This document shows positions 51,401 to 57,664 of a stretch of DNA of 57,664 nt, piece after piece. The stretch comes from an uncultured Eubacteriales bacterium. GTDB taxonomy: Bacteria > Bacillota > Clostridia > Peptostreptococcales > Anaerovoracaceae. The notes below the pieces were generated by a model. The model had not been told where the DNA came from. It did no database searches and saw only the letters and a list, made by a program, of their open reading frames with translations. The stretch spans positions 1 to 57,664 of the forward strand of contig URWB01000001.1 in NCBI GenBank assembly GCA_900551415.1. Direction: 5' to 3'. The translations under genes were made by a program, and so were the position numbers. How positions within the stretch are numbered: position 1 is the first letter of the stretch; each line of letters opens with the position of its first letter.

Positions 51401-52774
51401 ATGCACCTATATGAATTTTTCATGGCGGCTGTGGAGAATGCCGTAATTCTGCCGGTTGCGGTATTGATGCTGGCGCCTGTCAAAAACCATATCACGTTCC
51501 AAAAACGAAATTTTTATCCTGCCGCGTTGCTGACACTCGTGTTTACCGTACTGGCATTGGCCGCGCTGGAAACGTACCGGAACCGGTTCAGCGCTTTGGC
51601 TGTATGGGTAGTTCTGCTGATTATGCTGTTGTGCTGTTTCAGCATGATATCTCTGCAGCGGCATAAGCTCATGTATGTGTTTGCCTCGGCCGCGGCACTC
51701 GTCTCTTTCACCCATTTGGGAAAGATTCTGTTCGAGGCGTGGCTGTTTCCGGAAAAGGACAGCTTCATGCCGACGACTTGGGGACTTGTGTTTCAATGGG
51801 CGCTGCTTTTGCCGATGACAGCGGCGGCGTGGTTTTTTTTACATAAGAATTTTGTCTGGATCGCGGAACACTCCGAGAGTAAAAAAATCTGGAGATACGC
51901 GTGGATCCCATCGGCGGCGATCGCGGTCTGCGATACGCTGTTGGTTCCGACGAGCTACGAGGTGCTGCATTCCCGCGAGGTCAGGATCACACTGATAGCC
52001 GCGGCGCTCCTGCGCCTGCTCTTGTTTGTGCTTTTGCAGCTGATCTTTTATCAGGTGCTGCGCGCGGCGCTGGAAAAAATCGAAATCAACAAAAAGAATC
52101 TCGTACTGCAGCTGCAGGCACAGCAGTACAGGACACTGCGGACCTATTTGGACCGCACGCGGCAGATGCGGCATGACTACAAGCACGTCGTCCGCACTGT
52201 GCAGGAGCTTCGCAAGAGAGGTGACTATGACGGGATCGGCCGGTTTCTGGAAGAATATGAAGCTGTCTCGGCTTTTGGGGAGGAGCAGTTTTCCTTTTGC
52301 GCGCAGGCGTCGGTCAACGCTGTACTGAGCCACTATATCAATCTGGCGCGGCAACGGCAGATTCGGACAAAATGCGTGGTCAGCCTGCCGGAAGCGCTGA
52401 CCGTCAGCGAGGTGGATCTGTCGCTGATCCTCGGCAATCTTTTGGAGAACGCGATCAACGGCTGCATGACCGTACCCTCGTCGGAACGACATCTGGAGCT
52501 TTCGATTGATGTAACGGAAGACGCGGAGCTGTATCTTGTGATCCGCAATTCCTTCGATGGGATTGTTCAAAGGAGAGAGAATCGTTTTGTCCGCGCGCAT
52601 GGCGGAGAAGAGGCTGAACGCGGTATCGGGATTTTTTCGGTGAAGGAAACCGCGGCGAAATATGACGGCATGACGGAATTTGACGCAGAGGGAAAAGAAT
52701 TCTGCGCCTGCGTAATGCTGCGGACGCCAAAGAACGAAGGCGAAGACGATGACGCTCAGCGTCCGGACCTATGA
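51401..52774 (+). CDS. GHKL-type sensor histidine kinase
   Basis: A 457-residue AgrC-like kinase. Seven hydrophobic helices fill about residues 1-220. A coiled coil and the phospho-acceptor region TRQMRHDYKHVVRTVQEL (His near residue 254) follow. The ATP-binding part has LILGNLLENAINGCM (N box, about 345) and ERGIGIFSVKETAAKYDG (G box). It partners with the LytTR regulator just upstream. The coding sequence ends in a DNA repeat: its last 12 codons and stop are repeated 121 bp downstream. The peptide or other signal is unknown; no agrD-like pheromone gene was recognised. Confidence 0.92.
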   Translation: MHLYEFFMAAVENAVILPVAVLMLAPVKNHITFQKRNFYPAALLTLVFTVLALAALETYRNRFSALAVWVVLLIMLLCCFSMISLQRHKLMYVFASAAALVSFTHLGKILFEAWLFPEKDSFMPTTWGLVFQWALLLPMTAAAWFFLHKNFVWIAEHSESKKIWRYAWIPSAAIAVCDTLLVPTSYEVLHSREVRITLIAAALLRLLLFVLLQLIFYQVLRAALEKIEINKKNLVLQLQAQQYRTLRTYLDRTRQMRHDYKHVVRTVQELRKRGDYDGIGRFLEEYEAVSAFGEEQFSFCAQASVNAVLSHYINLARQRQIRTKCVVSLPEALTVSEVDLSLILGNLLENAINGCMTVPSSERHLELSIDVTEDAELYLVIRNSFDGIVQRRENRFVRAHGGEEAERGIGIFSVKETAAKYDGMTEFDAEGKEFCACVMLRTPKNEGEDDDAQRPDL

Positions 52775-52895
52775 CCTTGGCGCTGCGAGTGGCAAGCGGA
52801 ACGCGCAGGCAGAGCAGACGCAAGTCAGGTGTCCGAGCGAAGGAAGCGGCGAGCCGAAAGGCGAAGACGATGACGCTCAGCGTCCGGACCTATGA
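52737..52895 (+). repeat. 38-bp direct repeat spanning the kinase stop codon
   Basis: 52737-52774 and 52858-52895 are identical (AAGGCGAAGACG at the start, CCGGACCTATGA at the end). The first copy encodes the kinase C-terminal residues and stop. The 83 bp between carry no gene. Confidence 0.85.
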
Positions 52896-52922
52896 TGAAA
52901 TACGGAAGGAGATGTGAGAGGT

Positions 52923-53300
52923 ATGGGAGTTGCTGTACTTACTTCAAAAATCAATGATTCAACCGCGATATGCCGGAAACTGCTTGAGGAGACACTGAAA
53001 CAGCGAAGATATTCGGAATATGTAGAGTTTGCGGATACGGTCGGCCTTTTGCAGTCACTCGATTGCTGCCGTTACGGTACGGTCATTTTGCGCGATGATA
53101 TTTCGCACATGCTGGAAACCGCGCAGAAGATCAGAAGCAAGCATCCCAAGACACGCATTGTGTTTCTGACAGACCATGACGAGCTCCACGCGCGGGACTG
53201 CGGCATGCCCGCTGATTTTTGCGCGCCGGCCTATCCGGACGCGAATCAGATTACGCGTCTGATTGAAAATCTTTTTGTGAAAGAAACCGCAGCTAACTAA
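52923..53300 (+). CDS. Degenerate receiver-like small protein
   Basis: A 125-residue protein following the kinase. The alternating pattern VAVLTSK, YGTVILRDD, TRIVFLTDHDEL and FCAPAYPDAN resembles the strands of a response-regulator receiver domain. The acid pocket is not conserved, and no phospho-Asp is evident at the expected place (strand 3 reads TVILRDD, whose Asp could substitute). A K...P-type motif is replaced by APAYPD. It may be a partner or decoy for the upstream pair. The ATG at 52923 is 11 bases after AAGGAG; a GTG at 52914 is only 2 bases away from it. Function is not established. Confidence 0.6.
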   Translation: MGVAVLTSKINDSTAICRKLLEETLKQRRYSEYVEFADTVGLLQSLDCCRYGTVILRDDISHMLETAQKIRSKHPKTRIVFLTDHDELHARDCGMPADFCAPAYPDANQITRLIENLFVKETAAN

Positions 53301-53353
53301 ATCGCTTGCGATCAACTGCAATACACATGTTTCAATTTTCTTTTTTTGCACAC

Positions 53354-53393
53354 CCCCGCGGCCGACAAACGAAGGCCGCGGGGCTGCTCTTTT
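53354..53393 (+). terminator. Intrinsic terminator
   Basis: CCCCGCGGCC (53354-53363) and GGCCGCGGGG (53374-53383) followed by CTGCTCTTTT. Ends the two-component unit. Confidence 0.8.
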
Positions 53394-53480
53394 ATGGGGT
53401 TTTTTCAGCCCCACGGAGTGTCCCCATTTTTGCCAGCCCCCCACGAAAGTTTGGTTACCCCTTTTATGCCGCAAAAATAT

Positions 53481-53509
53481 TTGCGCAGAGGCAGGAAATG
53501 TGGTAGAAT
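53481..53509 (+). promoter_or_regulatory. Promoter of the sigma-54 activator gene
   Basis: TTGCGC at 53481-53486 and TAGAAT at 53504-53509 with a 17-bp spacer, 56 bases before the ATG at 53566. Confidence 0.55.
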
Positions 53510-53565
53510 AACTTTAAAACCGTGGCACTGCGGCGAAATTACAAGAAGCACAGAAAGGACGCGAA

Positions 53566-54987
53566 ATGAAAGCGGAGTATCTGAACAAGATTATAGAAGC
53601 GTTGATTGAGCTGATTGACGAGGGCGTATACATCGTCGATCAGGACGGTGTCGGCAAATTCTACAACAAAGCGATGGCATCGATGGAAAAGGTCAATATT
53701 GAGGACGTACTGGGAAAGAAGTTCCACGAAGCTTTTCCTGATTTTAGTCTGAGCGAGAGCACGATGTTCGAAGCACTCAAAAAAAACAATCCGACTCTTC
53801 GCAAGCAGCAGACCTACAAAAATCTCTACGGCAAGGAGATTACAACGATCAACAGCACGATTCCCATCATTGCGGATGGCAAAACGGTTGCCGCGGTGGA
53901 AGTTGCCAAGGATATCACCAATATTCGGAAGATGTCGGATACCTTGTTGGAGTTGACGGAGGGCAAGCGCGAACCGCGCACCGAAGAGGATGAAGCGCAG
54001 CCTGTCGGCATCAAACGCTATACCTTTGACGACATTTACGGTGAAAATCAGGTCTTTCGGCAGGTCATTACCCGAGCGAAGAAGGCCGCGCTGAACGATG
54101 CTTCGGTCTTTATCTACGGCGAAACCGGAACCGGTAAGGAATTGCTGGCACAGAGCATTCACCATGCGGGCAAGCGTAAGGACAGACCTTTTTTGGCGCA
54201 GAACTGCGCGGCGATTCCGGAAACACTGCTGGAAGGCATTCTGTTCGGTACGACGAAGGGGGCCTTCACCGGCGCGGTCGATCGCGCGGGGCTCTTTGAG
54301 CAGGCAAGTGGGGGAACTCTGCTACTGGACGAGATCAGCGCGATGCCGTATGACCTGCAAAGCAAGCTGCTGCGTGTCTTACAGGAAAACTATATTCGCC
54401 GCGTTGGCGGCACGAAGGATATCCCGGTGCGGGCGCGCATCATCGCGACGGTTAACGAACCGCCGGAGGAATTGATGGCGCAAGGGAAGCTGCGAAAGGA
54501 CCTTTATTATCGTTTGAATGTCGTGAACCTCTGGATTCCGGCCCTGCGTGAGCGGCCGGACGATATTCCTGTGCTTGCGGAAGCTTTTCTCCATAAGCAC
54601 AACAAGCGATTCGGCAAGCAGCTCTGGGCAATCTCGGAGGAAGCAATTGTAAAATTAAAGCAGTATGATTACCCGGGCAATGCGCGAGAACTGGAAAATC
54701 TGATTGAGCAGGCAGTATCCATGGCCGACAAGGAACATGTTTTGAGCGATAAGATGTTGGCAATGCCGAGTTTCGGGCGGCGCGCGCATCTGGCGGAGCA
54801 GCTTCCTGAGCGCAGCTATGACGCGGAATGTTCTCTGCCGGACTATCTCGCAGAGGTGGAAATACGGATTATCCGCGAAGCCATCATCAACGCGGAGGGA
54901 AACATCTCAAAGGCGGCGGAGACTTTGCAGATCAAGCGGCAAACTCTGCAGCATAAATTAAAAAAATATCACATCAGCGTGCTTTGA
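53566..54987 (+). CDS. PAS-domain sigma-54-dependent activator
   Basis: A 473-residue enhancer-binding protein. A PAS domain (about 10-115) starts EALIELIDEGVYIVDQDGVG. The AAA+ core has IYGETGTGKELLA (Walker A near residue 185), GAFTGA (about 232, the sigma-54 contact loop), LLLDEI (Walker B) and the arginine region YRLNVVNLWIPALRERPDDI. A Fis-type helix-turn-helix ends the protein (NISKAAETLQIKRQTLQHKL). The layout resembles RocR/BkdR activators that control amino-acid or branched-chain catabolism. The ATG at 53566 follows AGAAAGGACGC. No sigma-54 -24/-12 site was found nearby, so the targets are elsewhere. Confidence 0.92.
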   Translation: MKAEYLNKIIEALIELIDEGVYIVDQDGVGKFYNKAMASMEKVNIEDVLGKKFHEAFPDFSLSESTMFEALKKNNPTLRKQQTYKNLYGKEITTINSTIPIIADGKTVAAVEVAKDITNIRKMSDTLLELTEGKREPRTEEDEAQPVGIKRYTFDDIYGENQVFRQVITRAKKAALNDASVFIYGETGTGKELLAQSIHHAGKRKDRPFLAQNCAAIPETLLEGILFGTTKGAFTGAVDRAGLFEQASGGTLLLDEISAMPYDLQSKLLRVLQENYIRRVGGTKDIPVRARIIATVNEPPEELMAQGKLRKDLYYRLNVVNLWIPALRERPDDIPVLAEAFLHKHNKRFGKQLWAISEEAIVKLKQYDYPGNARELENLIEQAVSMADKEHVLSDKMLAMPSFGRRAHLAEQLPERSYDAECSLPDYLAEVEIRIIREAIINAEGNISKAAETLQIKRQTLQHKLKKYHISVL

Positions 54988-55064
54988 GAGGTCGCACGAG
55001 CGGAGGAGGTCGTGCGAAGCAGAAGGCGAGATGCCGATACAGCAGGGCGATAGGGAGGACGAAC

Positions 55065-55547
55065 ATGAAAGCAAAATTAGAAAAAACCAACGCGATGCGA
55101 AAATTGGACGCGATGAAGATAAAGTACAACGAACATACCTATACCGATACGGACGCCATCAGCGGCGTGGAGGTCGCGGCGGTGCTCGGGCAGGAGCCGG
55201 ACAAGGTGTTTAAGACCCTGGTTACGCAAGGTAAATCCAAGAACTATTATGTATTCATGGTTCCGGTGGCGGAGGAACTGGATTTGAAAAAAGCCGCCAA
55301 GGCGGTCGGCGAAAAGTCGGTTGAAATGGTCAAATCCAAAGAGCTGCTGCCGCTGACCGGCTATGTGCATGGCGGATGCAGCCCGATCGGTATGAAAAAG
55401 TTTTTTACGACGACGATTCACGAAACCGCGCCGCTGTATGATACGATTTTTTTTAGCGGCGGCCGGATTGGATTCCAGATCGAGCTGCCGTTTGCGGATC
55501 TCGAAAAGGTGATTCGCGTGCAGCGCGCGGATATCATCAAGGACTGA
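55065..55547 (+). CDS. ybaK: Cys-tRNA(Pro)/Cys-tRNA(Cys) deacylase YbaK
   Basis: A 160-residue YbaK/EbsC-family editing protein that hydrolyses mischarged Cys-tRNA(Pro). Conserved parts are FKTLVTQGKSKNYYVFMVPV (with the catalytic Lys region), GYVHGGCSPIGMKK and FFSGGRIGFQIEL. The ATG at 55065 lies 7 bases after GGGAGGACG; an in-frame GTG at 54984 would overlap the upstream gene and lacks a site. The spacing to the sigma-54 activator is about 77 bp on the same strand, and the two may be cotranscribed without a functional link. Confidence 0.92.
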   Translation: MKAKLEKTNAMRKLDAMKIKYNEHTYTDTDAISGVEVAAVLGQEPDKVFKTLVTQGKSKNYYVFMVPVAEELDLKKAAKAVGEKSVEMVKSKELLPLTGYVHGGCSPIGMKKFFTTTIHETAPLYDTIFFSGGRIGFQIELPFADLEKVIRVQRADIIKD

Positions 55548-55566
55548 CAGCGCGGGGCGTCGCGGC

Positions 55567-55780
55567 GAAGAGCGGCTGCAGATCGGCGGCCAGTGCCCGA
55601 GCTATCGTCAGGGCATGACGTCATGATGTCGTGGCACAGTCGTGAAGCGCGCTTGCAGATCGGCGGCCAGCGTCCGAGCTATTGTCAGGGCATGACGTCA
55701 TGATGTCTCGGCACAGTCGTGAAGAGTGCTTGCAGACCGGCGACAAGCGTCCAAGTTATTGTCAGGGCATGACGGCATGG
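55567..55780 (+). repeat. 77-bp tandem repeats (2.8 copies)
   Basis: Units start at 55567, 55644 and 55721, exactly 77 bp apart, each with GAAG, then CTGCAGATCGGCGGC-like text, GTCAGGGCATGACG and (in units 1 and 2) GGCACAGTCGT. Unit 3 is truncated and more diverged. This fills much of the 650-bp gene-free space 55548-56201. Confidence 0.85.
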
Positions 55781-55896
55781 AGGCGGAAGGGCAGGGGTGA
55801 ACCGCGGACAAAAAACAGAGTTTTGCATTGCTTCTCACGTCCGATGTCCCACTTCACCCCTTTTCCCTCAAAAAGATGTCATGTGTACGCAATGAA

Positions 55897-55926
55897 AAGC
55901 GGCAGTCCCTAAAAAGGCTGCCGCTT
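55897..55926 (+). terminator. Hairpin in the repeat-rich spacer
   Basis: AAGCGGCAG (55897-55905) and CTGCCGCTT (55918-55926), perfect 9-bp stem. A weak CTTGTAT tail follows. Confidence 0.6.
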
Positions 55927-56072
55927 CTTGTATGGAAACTGTTTTATAAACTAAAATATTGAAATAATCTTTGTGATACTAGACAAATATCCGGAAAAAA
56001 GATGAAAATGGGTGCCGGACTTGCCTGTGCGTGCAGGAAAATTCGCGCCAATATGACATCTTTTTGCGAACT

Positions 56073-56188
56073 TTTGGTCAAAGTGGGAAGTTTGACGTGT
56101 CCTGAACACTCTTCGAACGCTCTTCAATTGCGTTGGTGTTCTAAAAAGATCTCTTTGGTCAAAGTGGGAAGTTTGACGTGTTTTGAAC
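56073..56188 (+). repeat. Two 35-bp direct repeats, each holding a palindrome
   Basis: 56073-56107 and 56154-56188 agree at 33 of 35 positions. Each contains GTCAAA-(8 bases)-TTTGAC. They lie just past the 3' end of the VanY-type gene. Confidence 0.75.
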
Positions 56189-56201
56189 TCTGCGCCGGTG
56201 T

Positions 56202-56999
56202 CTATCTGCCGAGGTATTCCTCCAGCGTGATGCCCTGCTCCATGATTTCGGTCGCTGCCTCAACACCGACATAACGCAGATGCCAAGGCTCGTAAGCGTA
56301 GCCTGTAATATCGGTTTTTCCTTTCGGGTAACGGATGATGAAGCCGTATTCGTGGCAGTGGTCGTTGATCCACTTGCCGTCCGGATAATCCGCGAAGTCC
56401 TGCTTCAGCCCCCAGCCCATGGACTTGGAGGTGATGTCGATCGCGTAGCCGGTATGGTGCTCGCTGCGTCCGGCGCGCGCGGAACGGATGTTGGCTGTCT
56501 TGCGTCCCTTAGTCTTGACCGCGTTGGCATACAAAGTCTTTTGTGTGCTGTAGGTGCGGTAGGCAGAGCAGACCTTGAGAGAAAAGCCTTTTTTCTTGGC
56601 AGCGCGGTACAGCTTCAGGTAAGCGTCGTATGCGTCGGATTTCATCTCTAAATTCTGCCAGGTCGTCAGCTTGTTGTCCATCACGACCATATCGGTCGGC
56701 TTGTAGTTCTTGCTGACGGCATGGAGCTTGTTGACCAGCACAAAGAGGTCGCCGTCATCCTTTTTGAGCCTGTCGAGAACCTCGGGGATGCCGCGCATGT
56801 TGAAGTCCTCCCAAGGCGCTTCCGGATTTGTGACGGTCGTCTTTTTCTTTTTAGCTGCCGTCTGCACGATCTCGCCGCTTGCGCTGCCTGCAGCTGCCGG
56901 TTCTGCAGGCTGTGTCTGTGCGTTTGCAGGCTGCTGTGTCGAGACATCAGCAGTTTGCGGGCTGTTATCGCTGCTGGCCGCACACGCCGGAAAACGTTC
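56202..56999 (-). CDS. VanY-type D,D-carboxypeptidase lipoprotein, 5' end cut off
   Basis: About 266 residues remain of a peptidase M15B (VanY) that trims the terminal D-Ala from peptidoglycan stems. The active-site motifs are SEHHTGYAIDI (zinc His and Asp) and YEPWHLRYVG (Glu, zinc His). A SAYRTYSTQKTLYA block precedes them. A Gln/Pro/Ala-rich linker follows an A-C-A-A-S-S-D lipobox end (Cys codon at 56982-56984). The Met start and hydrophobic part of the signal peptide are missing: only about five codons precede the Cys before a stop at 57000-57002. The gene is therefore truncated exactly where DNA of a different type begins. An internal GTG at 56867 is not the natural start. Confidence 0.88.
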   Translation of the reverse strand, partial: ERFPACAASSDNSPQTADVSTQQPANAQTQPAEPAAAGSASGEIVQTAAKKKKTTVTNPEAPWEDFNMRGIPEVLDRLKKDDGDLFVLVNKLHAVSKNYKPTDMVVMDNKLTTWQNLEMKSDAYDAYLKLYRAAKKKGFSLKVCSAYRTYSTQKTLYANAVKTKGRKTANIRSARAGRSEHHTGYAIDITSKSMGWGLKQDFADYPDGKWINDHCHEYGFIIRYPKGKTDITGYAYEPWHLRYVGVEAATEIMEQGITLEEYLGR

Positions 57000-57000
57000 T
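56985..57000. other. Junction of clostridial and Bacteroidetes-like DNA
   Basis: To the left, the carboxypeptidase frame runs unbroken toward a signal peptide that is not there. To the right, base composition drops to AT-rich, the promoter style changes and the next gene belongs to a Bacteroidetes family. An assembly chimera is the simplest explanation; a real insertion is possible. Confidence 0.75.
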
Positions 57001-57094
57001 TAATCACATTACGGGAAGGAGAAAGGTCTGACAAAATAAAATGTTTTTATCATCTTTTACAGTAAAAAAGCGGGTTACTGTCAGAAGAAAATAA

Positions 57095-57102
57095 TATCTT
57101 TG
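57095..57102 (+). promoter_or_regulatory. Bacteroidetes-type -7 box
   Basis: TATCTTTG matches the TAnnTTTG consensus of Bacteroidetes promoters; the -33 element is only weakly visible. The 57003-57094 stretch shows no gene. Confidence 0.5.
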
Positions 57103-57205
57103 TTTAGGTAAAAACAGAGACGTAATTTTTTGTTAGCCGACAAGGTAATGACAGCCGTTTCTTTTACCAGAAGCCACAAGAAACTTCGAGTACATAATTA
57201 AAAAG

Positions 57206-57664
57206 ATGAAACATTTTATCATAGCTATCATACTTTTCTTCGGTATCTCCTCCATGCATATCTATTCTGCTGAGACAGCCACAGTAGAAATTCCCGATAT
57301 GGAGAAAATAGAAAATGCCGTCCGAGATAGCCGCTCGCCCTATTATTATCCCGACCTAATGAAAAAATACCTCGGCAACGACACGACAATGACGTTGCAG
57401 GATTTCAGACATTTATACTTGGGATATGCCAGCCAAGAAGATTATAATCCTTATCGCACAGTCGAGATTCCCGAAAGGATAGAAAAACTTTATGCTCAGA
57501 CCGTTCATACCGAATCGGAATGTGATTCGCTTATCAAATACGCGCGAATCGCCTTATCCGATATACCTTTCGATTTACGACAAATAAATTTCTTGATCTA
57601 CGGACTTCGACAAAAAGGAGAGACAGAAGAAGCCAACCTATGGGAATACCGGCTGAAAGGTATC
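57206..57664 (+). CDS. DUF4919-like Bacteroidetes protein, 3' part missing
   Basis: An open frame of 153 codons from an ATG at 57206 to the window edge. A signal peptide (KHFIIAIILFFGISSMHIYS, cleavage near AETA) is followed by a soluble domain with MEKIENAVRDSRSPYYYPDL and FRHLYLGYASQEDYNPYR. This wording is that of the DUF4919 family, found in Bacteroides and relatives, function unknown. Codon use (TTT, TAT, AAA, AGA-rich) is unlike every gene to the left. No AGGAGG site precedes the start, as is usual in Bacteroidetes. The family call rests on recollection of its sequence pattern. Confidence 0.7.
   Translation, partial: MKHFIIAIILFFGISSMHIYSAETATVEIPDMEKIENAVRDSRSPYYYPDLMKKYLGNDTTMTLQDFRHLYLGYASQEDYNPYRTVEIPERIEKLYAQTVHTESECDSLIKYARIALSDIPFDLRQINFLIYGLRQKGETEEANLWEYRLKGI

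Noticed and set aside
53522..53545. Sigma-54 promoter (TGGCAC) upstream of the activator gene
   Set aside because: The -12 element (TTGC at the right distance) is missing; a -35/-10 promoter upstream explains the gene.
55682..55912. Plus-strand frame in the tandem-repeat spacer
   Set aside because: It reads through tandem repeats with no start site signal or recognisable domain.
56002..56274. Plus-strand frame across the 35-bp repeats
   Set aside because: It overlaps the well-supported VanY-type gene, lacks a ribosome binding site and merely translates repeat DNA.

Overview
The window is about 57 kb of Clostridia-like (Firmicutes) DNA, roughly 50-55 % GC. AGGAGG-type ribosome binding sites stand in front of nearly every gene, and there are TTGACA/TATAAT promoters. 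The gene content fits a gut-type strict anaerobe: a six-subunit Rnf complex, a group B [FeFe] hydrogenase, an acetyl-CoA acetyltransferase and several ferredoxin or flavodoxin proteins. The last ~670 bases differ: they are AT-richer, carry a Bacteroidetes-type promoter box, and start a DUF4919-like gene. The join (about 56985-57000) cuts a clostridial lipoprotein gene inside its signal peptide, so the contig end is most likely a chimeric assembly.

Layout. 1-2855: end of proC, exoA, and an HxlR regulator divergent from a LysE-type exporter. 3144-3260: tRNA-Pro(CGG) and its terminator. 3618-17397: information-processing core (rpoB, rpoC, a monomeric [FeFe] hydrogenase, then rpsL-rpsG-fusA-tuf). 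17398-21232: an accessory stretch with a triplicated structured repeat, 33-bp tandem repeats, a promoter, and a group II intron placed inside the ribosome binding site of an AAA ATPase/DUF4143 gene. 21250-26060: TetR regulator, TIGR00300/ornithine-cyclodeaminase-like enzyme, XpaC-like protein, Orn/Lys/Arg decarboxylase. 26211-34673: rnfCDGEAB, facing an EFR1 flavodoxin-ferredoxin, a Gx-transporter and a NusG-II protein, with apbE divergent. ApbE is the flavin transferase that loads RnfG and RnfD, so this block reads as one redox and flavinylation module. 34719-41799: secreted transglutaminase, MerR regulator, an ECF S component divergent from a MocR-type regulator, patatin, Sir2. 41796-48888: surE, isochorismatase-like hydrolase, DUF2156 protein, thiolase, an SDR gene flanked by two copies of a dispersed repeat, NhaC antiporter. 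49317-55547: a signalling cluster (membrane LuxR protein, a stand-alone small RNA candidate, LytTR response regulator with GHKL kinase, a degenerate receiver-like protein, a PAS/sigma-54 activator) and ybaK. 55548-57000: repeat-rich spacer and a VanY-type lipoprotein carboxypeptidase, then the foreign end.

The most unusual content is in non-coding DNA. There is a dispersed family of three-hairpin repeats (five copies seen, with stems that differ in sequence yet still pair), two nearly identical 56-bp palindromic elements 35 kb apart that resemble IS200/IS605 right ends, an intron sitting exactly in a Shine-Dalgarno sequence, and a ~165-nt RNA gene candidate with two mutually exclusive helices. 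No CRISPR array, prophage or complete insertion sequence was seen. All family names come from reading motifs; no database search was run.
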